Origin: Cordilura impudica
Lineage: Eukaryota; Arthropoda; Insecta; Diptera; Scathophagidae
Assembly: GCA_963682025.1 (NCBI GenBank)
Contig: OY821519.1
Location: 72,306,525 to 72,370,524, forward strand
Direction of reading: 5' to 3'
Length of the DNA stretch: 64,000 bases
In this document: positions 22,669 to 32,399 of the stretch, one piece after another
Layout of the letters: each line of letters starts with the position of its first letter
Numbering within the stretch: the stretch's first letter is position 1
The notes under the pieces: model-generated
The model's database searches: none
What the model was told of the DNA's origin: nothing
The model's input: only the letters and a program-made list of their open reading frames with translations
Position numbers and translations under genes: made by a program

Positions 22669-23589
22669 TTCACTTGTTAAATATCTACCTTTACTCTATG
22701 ATAAATATTTCTGGATCCAAGCATACCCCCAGTCTGAAATTTTTTGGAACTTTAGGGAAGGAACCAATCTTAAACATATATTTTTTTCAGATTTTTAAAA
22801 TTGTCGTTTTTACAGCTATAGCCTCCCGAATTATAGGTCAAGAGATGTGACCTTTGACCTTTCCAAAAAAAAAAATCATGTTGTATATCAAATTAAAGGT
22901 AATTAATTAACCTTTCAAATGCGACCTTGATAAGTTGCGTCACTATAATATTAATCAAGAAAATGATAATTAAGTAAGTACAACTTTGTACATTTTTATA
23001 GTTTTTCCCGATATTCAAGACCTCATATTTCCGGATCCAGATGCGTCAGTGAACTTAAATTTAGGATTTTTCTTATTTCTCGGATACACTTTAGTTCTGC
23101 CAAAATTCAGCCAATTTGGAAACAGTGATGTAAAAAACAGCCATATTTTAAGTTGAGTTCAGATGGTTTAACCCATCTGGTAAATTTTTTTTGGAGTAAT
23201 GATCATTTAAAGTTCCTACTTACATATACATAAAACACATATTTAATCAAATAAAAATTTATAAAATGCTGTTTATTAATTGTGTTGAATTGTGAATTGG
23301 CCAAAATTGATTAGGATACCTTCAGGCTCTTATTTATTAACAAACCCATTTATATATCTTTTGTGTGTTAAACAAATATTTAATGAAATTAATTTTATTT
23401 AAATATTCATAAATTTTTCAAAATTGAATGAAAAAACAAAATTTCCTTAACTTGCACTCGAATTTCGAGTGCCTGGCTCTGCTAGTATAACTAAGTATGT
23501 TCATATATTTTTGGCTATTAATAATATCTAACTCCCTTATATATATATGATCCTGAAAAAATTTCTATAAGGAACATAAGGCCTCAATT

Positions 23590-24525
23590 ACCGATTTCCA
23601 TCGATTTATATATAATGCTGATCTTTTGGCTTCATTCCATGATATGCCAACTGATTGTAATTCCGCTTGCACTTAGCGGCTCCATGTGTTTTTAGGGTGG
23701 CCTATTCTTCTTATTCTCTATAGATTGAAATCAAGGGATTTCTTATTGATTTCATCGACTAGTTTACATAGGGTATGTCCCAACTATCTATATTTGCCGA
23801 TTTAAATTTCATGCTCAATTGCGGGCTGTTGCATTCTAAGGTCACAAGATGACACTTGTTTACAAAGGTTTATATCTTCTGGATATATAAGTTAGTGAGG
23901 TTCCAGATTTCTGAGCCATAAAGCAATACATTGCTGTTAAAAACTTCGATTTTGGAAAATAAGCGATGTTAGCTGATCTCTGGAGCTTACTGAGGATTCT
24001 AAATGCTTATTTTGCCTTAGTAATAACAGACTTACTAATATGTATGTTTGAACAACCGCCAAAAACCGATATAATGCTACAGATGGTTACAACACCTTCC
24101 AGTTGTTGTCCTTGCAGTGAGAAACAGTAATCATTAGCGACATTAAAACGCACTATTTTTAATCAGTCATGCTCTCGACGCTTTAACTGCGATGATGTTC
24201 ACCATTTGTTGCATCGTATGCTGGATGTGGGATAGGGGACATACATATATCATCTGCATAGTCTATGTCGCTAAGCCTAACCAAACCCATAGTAATTCCT
24301 TGTGTGGGATTTACAGACAGACTCATTATAACATCAAGCACGATACTGAAGAGTATGGGATATAAAACACAACCCTGTCTATCATCCATTTCGACGAAGT
24401 CAGATATTTTTCGGGTTTTCCTTTGCACTTCATCGCTTTCCATATGGCAAAGTAATGGATAGAATCAAATGCGCATTGAAAATCTATGAATACCAGGGAC
24501 ATACGCGATTGTGAATTCACTGTCT
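23590..24525 (-). pseudogene. RTE-like LINE fossil, RT and C-terminal part
   Basis: On the minus strand: LVFIDFQCAFDSIHYFAIWKA (RT motif A, around 24440-24510), DRQGCVLYPILFSIVLD (the GCxLSPxLF box, around 24330-24385), DIDYADDICM (YADD, around 24250-24285), then degraded C-terminal sequence with a LGHTLC-like and 'RIGHPKNTW' end near 23690-23775. Stops and shifts are frequent. Its 5' continuation lies at 26643-26990; a hAT-type foldback element landed between them. Confidence 0.7.
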
Positions 24526-24533
24526 ACTTATTA
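24526..24533. repeat. 8-bp target site duplication ACTTATTA (left)
   Basis: Repeated at 26635-26642 directly outside the ends of the foldback element; eight bases is the hAT value. Confidence 0.85.
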
Positions 24534-26634
24534 CAAGGTTCAGAAAATACACACACGAAACACACAATGTTGTGTTCTAAAGCAGCCAACACATATGTAT
24601 CTTTATTTTCATATCAGTTATGTGCGTTTCTAAATTTTCTACGGTGCCCAACACAATCATGACTGTGTTCGTTTTAATATATCGTTATTTACACGAACAT
24701 TTTTGTATCACGTATTTTTTGTTTCGATCACACATAAACCACACATATAAGAGTGTTGCGTTACTTGAAGTTCGTGTTCTGGTACGTGTACTAAAAAAAA
24801 ACAGAACATGAACAATAAACAGGTTCGAGTTCAGTTATATTTTAAGTCATGTTCTGGCTCGTGTACTAAGAAAAAATAGAACATGTACAATAAACAGGTT
24901 CGAGTTCAGTTATATTTTAAGTCGTGTTCTGGCTCGTGTACTAAGAAAAAACAGAACATGTACAATAAACAGGTTCGAGTTCATTTATATTTTAAGTCAT
25001 GTTCTGGCTCGTGTACTAAGAAAAAATAGAACATATACAATAAACAGGTTCGAGTTCAGTTATATTTTAAATTCGTGTTCTGGCTCGTGTACTGCGAAAA
25101 ATTGAAACATCAATTCGCGATCTGATACACCGCGATAAAAATGACGACAATTGTTTCAACCAAATTTATTAAAATTTTATTAACCCTTTTTTATGACTTA
25201 CGTTGCAAATTGTTTACACTTGTCAAATATTTTAAAACTTTATTGGCCATTTTTTTGTGATTTACGTTGAAATAATTTACAATTGTTTTTATTGACTGGT
25301 TTCTATTTTAATAAAAGATGATAATAAAATAGTTAAGATACAAAAACTGCATTCTGCACTTAAATCTTTCTTGCAGGTTTCAATCAGACATGTAAATTTT
25401 TTCGTTTCGCTGTTAAAAGTTGCGTATTTTTTATAGCAAAACTTATTTCTGTTATTGCTTTCCAATTTTTTTAATTTTCACAAAATATTTGCAACTTACA
25501 CAATAACACAATACACTTATAGATCATGATCTAATGAAAACTGAACCACTTTTAATGAATAAATGACACACGCACTCACTATTTACTGCAAAATCAATTG
25601 CGTGAAATTGTAACACTTGCAAGCAATTGTAACGTAAGTTATAAAAAAGGGACAATAAAATATGAAAATATTTTTTTGGGTTTTTTATTGACACTCATTG
25701 AGTTTTTACGCAAAACATCACAAACAATCATTGAGAAAGGATTGTGCATTGACACTATTTGGTTCGCAAATTAAGGGTGGGTGATTGTGTTTTTTATGAT
25801 GCAAAATTTGTTTGTGTCTAAAGTTATTTGTTACCAAATTATTGTTTGCAAAAGAGCCTGGGTTTTTCGTCTATGACACTAATTGGTTGCGAAAGTAGGG
25901 GTGGGTAATGTAAAAAAACCTAACAACGAACAAGTGTAACTTTTATGATGCTAAATAGTTTTTGTGTCTTAAGTATTTTATTACCATCTTTTATTAAAAA
26001 CCAGTCAATAAAAACAATTGTAAATAATTTCAACGTAAATCACGAAAAAATGGCCAATAAAATTTTAAAATATTTTACAATTGTAAACAATTTGCAACGT
26101 AAGTCATAAAAAAGGGTCAATAAAATTTTAATAAATTTGGTTGAAACAATTGTTGTCGTTTTTATCAGGGTGTATCAGATCGCGAATTGATATTTCAATT
26201 TTTCGCAGTACACGAGCCAGAACACGAATTTGAATTATAACTGAACTCGAACCTGTTTATTGTACATGTTCTGTTTTTTCTTAGTACACGAGCCAGAACA
26301 CGACTTAAAATATAACTGAACTCGAACCTGTTTATTGTACATGTTCTGTTTTTTTTTTTCAGTACACGTACCAGAACACGAACTTCAAATAAAGCAACAC
26401 TCTTATATGTGTGGTTTATGTCTGATCGAAACAAAAAATACGTGATACAAAAATGTTCGTGTAAATAACGAAATATTAAAACGAACACAGTCATGATTAT
26501 ATTGGGCACCGAAGAAAATTTAAAAACAAACATAATTGATATGAAAATAAAAATATGTGTGTGATGGCCTAAGTTATGTTTGTTTACATATATGTACGAG
26601 TTTTTATTCAGTGTGTGTTTTTTTCTGAACTCTG
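24534..26634. mobile_element. hAT-type foldback element with 0.7-0.8 kb TIRs
   Basis: Left end CAAGGTTCAGAAAA; right end read inward CAGAGTTCAGAAAA; 8-bp duplication ACTTATTA. These are hAT-like signs. The inverted arms are about 24534-25352 and 25943-26634. Each arm contains 75-bp tandem units (landmarks 'acaggttcgagttcag' and 'gttctggctcgtgtact'): four units at about 24771-25095 in the left arm and two to three at about 26205-26400 in the right, which explains the unequal arm length. The 590-bp centre contains a diverged direct repeat ('gacact.attggtt.gc', around 25768 and 25875). No transposase is encoded, so it would be mobilised in trans. Confidence 0.85.
24771..25095 (+). repeat. 75-bp tandem units in the left foldback arm
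   Basis: The word 'aggttcgag' recurs at 24821, 24896, 24971 and 25046, a strict 75-base spacing. Inverted counterparts are in the right arm with fewer units. Confidence 0.85.
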
Positions 26635-26642
26635 ACTTATTA

Positions 26643-26990
26643 TTATGCGCAGACCGCTAATGTGATCGATGTAGGACCCATTTGGCTCAAAAACAACCTG
26701 CTCATTTCTCAAGTCTGTCTCTAGTGCTTGTTAGTCCTTCCTTAAGGTTGTTTTCAAGCCTTTCTGAATGCCAGAAGTGTTCTACTTATGTTGGCTCTTC
26801 GGCTGTGAAAATCAAGATATTCTGGTATTGATCTACCTAAACTATAAATTTACCCTTTTTTGTGGGCTCAAAATCACCAAATCGGCAATTGCGCATCGTT
26901 GCGCATCTGCATTTGAGGGTCTAGATTGCCTTGTTGCATTAAAACGTTGCTCATAGAGGACTTGATCACTCTTCTATCTTTAATACAGTC
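26643..26990 (-). pseudogene. RTE-like LINE fossil, 5' part split off by the foldback insertion
   Basis: Minus-strand reading gives TDLRNEQVVF and SYIDHISGLRIII, the RT segment that normally stands just before the motif-A region found at 24440-24510. This supports one LINE cut by the hAT-type element. Further upstream sequence is unrecognisable. Confidence 0.65.
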
Positions 26991-27024
26991 TCAAGTTTGC
27001 ACAGATATCCATGGTTTGATGTGT

Positions 27025-27692
27025 ATTCTCTTATAGCACTATGTGTTAAGGTATAATGAATTTGTGCTGCTGTTTGTAACTACCAAAAATATTTGACGGT
27101 TCTGAATCATTTTCCGTCTAGCCGTCTATCAGTCCGCCCGTTCGTCTGTCTGTCCATTTAAGCCTTGAAATCAATATGCAGGTCGCAAATATGAATATAT
27201 TTTGATGAAATTTAATACATAAGCTTTTATCGGCCATAGCATGAACACTATTGAAATCGATTCATGTTCAGACCTATTCCTCATACAAATGACCCATATG
27301 AGATCGACTTAAATAGCCAGAATATCCAAATTATCATTTAGATCTCGGTCAAATTGGGTTTTTGTATGTTTATTATATTTACTTATCATTGGTCCAATAA
27401 TAAACCCTATAGGATAATTCTTAGTGAAAGCCCCACATAAAAAGCAAATTCCCGATCTTCACTTAAATCCATCAAAAAACAAAAATATTGCACAGATTTT
27501 TATCAAATTTAGTTTGCATATGTTTTTGCAAAACATAAGTGACCTTACAAAATATCGATCAGGATCGATCTATTTTTCGATCTAGTCCCCATATAAATAT
27601 AGCATCCGATGTGAACTTTTTCATAGCCGAATGCATAAAAATTAATAACAATGCCACCTAAATTTGGTTTATTTTCTATATCTAATTAGTAA
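27025..27692 (+). repeat. FR1 dispersed repeat, diverged copy
   Basis: Carries 'gtgctgctgtttgtaact', a GTCC/GTCT tract near 27116-27160, 'cgcaaatatgaatatatttt' and 'aaaaatattgcacagatttt'. The terminal palindrome is missing. Confidence 0.75.
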
Positions 27693-28627
27693 GGCAAATT
27701 TTTGCGGACTCTGATTTTTCCAATATTTCTCGGAATTAGACACATTACTTAACATATTATCTGTGTTTTTTTTTCTTTGAGAATGAGAGAAATGGAGTAG
27801 TGTTCCTCTGTTTTAAGGTCTTCCATTATTAATAATTTACTCATAATCGGCTCCCCTTCTATTGCATAGATCGAGCAATGAGTACCTCCAGATTTTCCTT
27901 ATCGCAATAAGATCAATTTTATTTTGTGTAACTTTGTCCTTCTATACCCAGGTTATTTTATTTATTTTTCTTTTCTTGAGATATGTTGCCATCAGTTATA
28001 AACTTGTAGTTGGAGCATATTTCGCAGAAGAGTTTACCATTTTCTGTCATTCGTCCAATACTCGTATTAAGTAATTCTATATATTAAGTTATTTATTTCT
28101 TAATTTTAACTTTATACATGTAAACATAGTTATGTTATTTTGAAATCAGAATTCACTGCAATTGCAGTTTTTATGTAGTTTTGCAGAATTTATATAACTT
28201 TTCATAACGAACAATAATCAATACAAAATGCAAACAATTAAATGCAAACAACAACAAAAAAATAATAATAATAAATGAATCGAAACGAATGAAGAGATAA
28301 ACAAACAGACATTTGCATACTTTCATAAATAAAACTGCATATTTAGAATACAAAATCCGTGACTTAAAAATGTTGTGACATAAATGTTAGCAAACAACAA
28401 AAAAATAATAAATAAAAAATACATAACTTACTTAAATTGAAATAAATGGAAACTTGTACACCGATAACTCATTAAACGTGAACAACTGTTCGAACAACTC
28501 TTAAAGTTTTGGTTCATAGCCATCAAAAAATAAAATAAAATCCAAAGAATTGTGAAAAAGATTCTATCTATCAAAATGTGGTAAAAAAAAATCGATCGAC
28601 TCCAATGGACGAAAGTTTTTTTTAAGT
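27693..28627. other. Spacer, nothing recognised
   Basis: AT-rich, with short open frames on both strands that have no family features. Confidence 0.45.
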
Positions 28628-29044
28628 ATACTTTTGACGTTTTCTTTTCTAACAAAAAATGTCGCATTTTATTTGCACTTCTTTCGAAAAGATTATTTTT
28701 TTATATATTCTGAATTAAGAGTAACATTATCTTATACATCAATCGAAAGGTCTCAAAGTACTGTGTTCATAAAATACAAAAAATTTTGGTTATTATCCTC
28801 TTTGAAGTCATAGGTTGAAAATATACAAAAAAGGGAAGCAATGGGGAAATATTCTCGGACTACGACCTGAAAGAAGTCAATGGCTGCAATTTTTGCGATT
28901 TACGAGGGCTCGCCTTTGAGACCTTTCGATTGATGTATAAGGTAAGGTTGCTCTTAATTCAGAATATATAAAAGAATACACTTTTCGAAAAAAGTGCAAA
29001 TAAAATGTGACATTTTGTGTCAGAAAAGAAAACGACATTAGTAT
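28628..29044. repeat. Long inverted repeat (131-bp arms, 155-bp loop)
   Basis: The left arm is 28628-28758 and the right arm 28914-29044, close inverted copies with scattered mismatches. Shared blocks include 'ttatatattctgaattaaga' and 'ttatacatcaatcgaaaggt'. Transcription would give a long hairpin. It could be a small foldback element or a hairpin-RNA source. It ends 100 bases before the errantivirus 5' LTR. Confidence 0.8.
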
Positions 29045-29140
29045 GAAACAAAGGACACTCAAATCTGTTCTTGTGCGACCTTTTTATGTGCGTTTTCTTT
29101 TTTCTTCGAATTGTTTTGTGCGTTTTTTTTTTGTGCAATA

Positions 29141-29144
29141 TATA
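29141..29144. repeat. Target site duplication TATA (left)
   Basis: TATA flanks the 5' LTR here and the 3' LTR at 37643-37646, the usual target of gypsy-type errantiviruses. Confidence 0.8.
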
Positions 29145-29672
29145 AGTTAACAAACAAAACATTTTGTTTAGTTAATTCTAAATACTCCCTCCCATTCTCT
29201 TTAATTTCTCATGTTTGCTGTGTTCGCTTTGTTAATCAATTTGTTTAAGTTCAATAAATTATGTTGTGGCTCAAATTGCATTGTGTGTCGCAGCTATAGA
29301 ATATTTTGTCACAAGCCAATCGATAATATGCTTTGTGGGCGAAAGAACAAAATTCAATGTAAACAATAATTGTTGCGTCTCATATTGCATTATGTGTCGC
29401 AACAGTACTCTGTTCTTTCGATTGGTAAACTAGGTCATTAATGCAGACGATAAAATGTTTAACTTATTATTTTTAACAAAAAGTCCCAAAAATTGTCAAG
29501 TGGGCAATAAACTATTGAGAAAGACCCAATGTTGTCAAATGGGCATTAATTATTGTATTCCATAGTTTTAAGTTTAAATAAGAAAAACAATTCAATAAAG
29601 AAATCGGTTGATTAGTAACAATCACACAAAACACATCATGTTTCATTTATGAAATATAAAAAGGAAATAACT
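29145..29672 (+). repeat. Errantivirus 5' LTR
   Basis: Direct repeat of 37115-37642; AGTTAAC...ATAACT termini are imperfect inverted repeats. AATAAA words occur near 29252 and 29595 and may serve polyadenylation. No certain TATA box at a sensible place; promoters of this group are commonly TATA-less. Confidence 0.95.
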
Positions 29673-29683
29673 GGCGCCCAACA
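29672..29683 (+). promoter_or_regulatory. Primer binding site, tRNA-Lys type
   Basis: TGGCGCCCAACA directly follows the LTR. Its first 11 bases are complementary to the 3' end expected for tRNA-Lys, as in the gypsy element. Confidence 0.75.
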
Positions 29684-29704
29684 AAAAAAACTGACAGATT
29701 ACCT

Positions 29705-30130
29705 AATCCTTAAAAAGCCCTAAAGTAGTGCATAGGATTATGGTAGTAAAAGTGTTTTTATAAAACTTAATCCTTTAAAAGCCCTAAAGTAGTGCATAGG
29801 ATAAAAAGTGTTCTAATTAATTTAAAAACCCTAAAGAAGTGAAAAACTAATTTAATAAAATCTAAAAAGCCCTAAAGAAGTGCAGATTTAATTTAATAAA
29901 ATTTAAAAGCCCTAAAGAAGTGCAGAATTAATTTAAAACCCTAAAGAAGTGCAGATTTAATTTAAATTAAAAGCCCTAAAGAAGTGCAGAATTAATTAAA
30001 AGCCCTAAAAGAAGTGCAGAATTAATTTAATAAAATTTAAAAGCCCTAAAGAAGTGCGGAATTAATTTAAAACCCTAAAGAAGTGCAGAATTAATTTAAT
30101 AAAATTTAAAACCCTAAAGAAGTTCAAAAT
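29705..30130 (+). repeat. Leader repeats, eleven CCCTAAAGAAGTGCAG-type units
   Basis: The word 'ccctaaag(a/t)agtg' occurs eleven times at 30-60 base spacing (about 29718, 29780, 29828, 29869, 29909, 29938, 29972, 30003, 30042, 30071, 30110), separated by 'aattaatttaataaaattta'-like filler. The first two units continue as 'gtgcatagga'. Gypsy and Idefix have insulators made of repeated sites at this place, so a protein-binding array is plausible but unproven. Confidence 0.85.
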
Positions 30131-30139
30131 TAAAAAACT

Positions 30140-30440
30140 CTACAAAAATTTTTTTAAAAAACTTTAATTTATACGAAACTATCAAAACAAAAAAAAAACT
30201 ATAATTCCAATAAATTTTTAAATAAAAGAAGAACTCTAATTTACACGAAACTAATAAATTTTAAATAAAAACTCTAATTTATACGAGACTATCAAAAACT
30301 ATAATTCCAATAAATTTTTAAATAAAAGAAGAACTCTAATTTACACGAAACTGTCAAATTATAATTACAATAATTTTTTTTTAAATAAAAGAAGAACCCC
30401 AATTTGTATACGAAATTGTCAAAACTAATAAATTATAATC
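30140..30440 (+). repeat. Second class of leader repeats
   Basis: About four units of 60-70 bases containing 'actctaatttatacgaaact' and 'aaataaaagaagaac'. They follow the CCCTAAAG series in the untranslated leader. Confidence 0.7.
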
Positions 30441-30594
30441 CCAATAAATTGTTGAAAAATAATATTTCAATTAATTACAAACTCAACTTGAAGTGGAAAA
30501 CAACATTGTCACCAGGCAACGATTTTGTCTGGGCAGCAAAGAGGATACAAATTACGAATCAACACCATCACCAACATCGACACAAAATTCAACA

Positions 30595-30620
30595 ATGAAG
30601 TATTTATTGACTATTCTAAA
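30595..30620 (+). CDS. env: Predicted env exon 1 (start codon and eight codons)
   Basis: ATG 30595 begins a short, mostly hydrophobic reading of eight codons plus two bases, and stops at a strong donor site (AAA|GTAAGT, cut 30620/30621). Joined to the acceptor at 35571, the phase fits the env frame exactly, and the junction region reads as a signal-peptide core. The intron of 4,951 bases would remove gag and pol. Single-intron env messages are known for gypsy. Splicing itself is predicted, not observed. Confidence 0.75.
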
Positions 30621-30968
30621 GTAAGTCAAACAAATAGCTGTAAGCATCCAAAAATATATATTGCGCTCAATTTAAACATTTTAAGAAGCAAAAAAAAGAA
30701 AAAAAAAAAAAAGAAGGATTTTCTATATTTAAGAATAAATTTTGGATTCTTTTCAAAAATACATTTAAGAAAATAACAAAACAAATTTTTTTTTGGAATT
30801 AAAGTATATTTTAAGAAGAATTTTTTTTTTGACAATAAGACATTAAAAATTCTGTGTTTAAGTTTAAGAATAAAATTTTTTTTTCAATACTTTTTCTTAA
30901 AAAGGAAAAAAAACATTAAATTTTTTTTTATAAGCTAACAAAATTAAAGGGGAAATTAATACTTGGAT

Positions 30969-32399
30969 ATGGCCAACCCAAATAATCTGATTAGACCCCC
31001 AGTCCTAGTTCGCAATCCCGAAATAAATCCCCCTAACATAAATCCACAACTAGAAGCCACTGTAACAGACATAGTGACTAGGTTATGTAGAGAACAATGT
31101 GATAGCCTGGTTAGGGAACTCTTAAATCCCGGCGCATCTATGACAGGTATAGACCAAGTTATAGAAGATAGGTATATGGAGAATTTGACTGACCTAGACA
31201 AGGTACCGGATGTGGTACGATGTCTGAGGGAATTTTCAGGCAATCCTTCCGAATTTAGCTCGTGGAGGAAAAGTGTGGAACGTGTACTTAAATTGTACGA
31301 ATCAAGCAGAGGGACACCAAAATACTACGGAATCCTCAACGTAGTAAGAAATAAGATCATAGGCCCAGCAGACGCCGCTTTAGAATCGTACAATACTCCC
31401 CTTAATTGGACTTGCATATCAAAATGCCTTACTCTGCATTACGCAGATAAACGAGACCTTGGAACATTGGAGTATCAAATGACAACCTTGATTCAGGGAA
31501 ACACCACAATCCAGGAATTTTACCAACAGGTCTATACTCATCTTTCACTTATAATGAACAAACTCGCCTGTATGGACATTGGCAGAGAAGCTATGGACCT
31601 TTTAACCCAGACATACCGAGATAAAGCACTAGACACCTTCGTCCGTGGACTCAAAGGAGACCTGCCACGTTTGTTGGGAATTCGAGAACCAGCGGATCTT
31701 CCACAGGCATTGCACTTATGCCTCAAACTGGAAAACCAAAACTATAGAGCTCAACATGCCTATACCCATAAGGTTACCAAAATCCAACAACCTTTACCTC
31801 CGAAAAGTTACAAACCACTATTCCCACAATCAACCTTTACAAGACCTCAATTCTACCCACACCTCGCACACATGCCTTCAACATCCCAAAATTTCTACAG
31901 ACAACCACAACAACAATATACTCCCAATCAAAATTTTAACAGACAGCAACGACAATTTATGCCATCAAATTCATTTAACCAACCCAGAAATTTCAGTTCT
32001 AATACTCCACCACAGAGACCAGTTGCCCCAAAACCATTACCAAGACCAGAACCTATGGACATAGACCGCTCAATGCAAACCCGAACGATCAATTACATGA
32101 ATAGACCACGACCAAATAACGATTTCGCAGGAAAAAGGCCACCAGACAATACATACCAACAACCCCAAAAGTTTCAAAGAAACTTTCATATAAACACCGA
32201 TAACTGGGAAACGGATGGTCAAAATGTTAACCTTTACAGCGAAGACGATTTCGAATCGTATAACAATCATGTACTAGCTAGCGGCACTGAAGAAGATCTT
32301 CAGGAAATGCAAGAATATCTTGACGGTCAGAACGACGAACATAATGAAAAAACCTTCATCGAGGACCATGACTTCACTGACATTCATTTTTTAGATTAG
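30969..32399 (+). CDS. gag: Errantivirus Gag (476 aa)
   Basis: The start is ATG 30969; the TTG six bases upstream is not needed. This is the structural protein that would assemble cytoplasmic particles around the genomic RNA. The N-terminal half has gypsy-Gag capsid-like sequence (FSGNPSEFSSWRKSVERVL, LGTLEYQMTTLIQG). The C-terminal third is rich in P, Q, N, R and F, then becomes acidic. No CX2CX4HX4C knuckle is present, as usual for errantiviruses. The gene ends with the overlap that carries the slippery heptamer for pol. Its ATG lies inside the predicted env intron, so spliced RNA cannot make it. Confidence 0.9.
   Translation: MANPNNLIRPPVLVRNPEINPPNINPQLEATVTDIVTRLCREQCDSLVRELLNPGASMTGIDQVIEDRYMENLTDLDKVPDVVRCLREFSGNPSEFSSWRKSVERVLKLYESSRGTPKYYGILNVVRNKIIGPADAALESYNTPLNWTCISKCLTLHYADKRDLGTLEYQMTTLIQGNTTIQEFYQQVYTHLSLIMNKLACMDIGREAMDLLTQTYRDKALDTFVRGLKGDLPRLLGIREPADLPQALHLCLKLENQNYRAQHAYTHKVTKIQQPLPPKSYKPLFPQSTFTRPQFYPHLAHMPSTSQNFYRQPQQQYTPNQNFNRQQRQFMPSNSFNQPRNFSSNTPPQRPVAPKPLPRPEPMDIDRSMQTRTINYMNRPRPNNDFAGKRPPDNTYQQPQKFQRNFHINTDNWETDGQNVNLYSEDDFESYNNHVLASGTEEDLQEMQEYLDGQNDEHNEKTFIEDHDFTDIHFLD
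32387..32393 (+). promoter_or_regulatory. -1 ribosomal frameshift heptamer TTTTTTA
   Basis: In the gag frame it is split T TTT TTA, the canonical X XXY YYZ pattern, and ends six bases before the gag stop codon TAG (32397-32399). The pol frame is -1 relative to gag and opens just before (after TGA 32378-32380), so slippage here yields Gag-Pol. No downstream stem-loop was checked. Confidence 0.85.

Larger units (their letters stand above)
19905..23174 (+). mobile_element. DNA transposon with long imperfect TIRs, Sola-like candidate
   Basis: Target duplication ATCT lies at 19901-19904 and 23175-23178. The left end is GGGTAATTCCATGTCAAA; the right end read inward is GGGTTAAACCATCTGAAC. The imperfect TIRs run inward for 200 or more bases. 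Their inner block is essentially perfect over about 54 bp: 'aaaatctgaaaaaaatatat' through 'ggttccttcccta', around 20073-20127 and 22753-22807. The right TIR also carries extra sequence. A single broken transposase gene lies inside. A 4-bp duplication and this protein family fit what I recall of Sola transposons, but the class needs checking. Confidence 0.75.
19761..23485 (+). mobile_element. Second Helitron-like copy, split by a 3.27-kb DNA transposon
   Basis: The 5' part (19761-19904) begins 'aaataggctagtcgatttc'. The 3' part (23175-23485) resumes with 'taaattttttttggagtaa', ends with the hairpin CACTCGAATTTCGAGTG, then CTAG at 23482-23485 and T. The two parts rejoin across the ATCT duplication of the insert. 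It lies head to tail with the copy before it. Confidence 0.8.

Noticed and set aside
22439..22850. Overlapping Asn/His-rich and Thr/Ile-rich frames
   Set aside because: All come from the CAA minisatellite, which is open in several frames on both strands.
26195..26533. 112-codon minus-strand frame with repeated VLARVLRKNRTC units
   Set aside because: Translation of the 75-bp tandem units in the foldback arm; the inverted arm gives the same words on the other strand.
29705..30130. CRISPR-like regular repeats
   Set aside because: Spacing is irregular, spacers are similar AT-rich filler, and the context is the leader of an insect retroelement.
30404..30835. Short frames in the errantivirus leader besides the env exon
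   Set aside because: They are interrupted by the A and T runs and lie in untranslated leader or intron; only 30595-30620 has donor and phase support.
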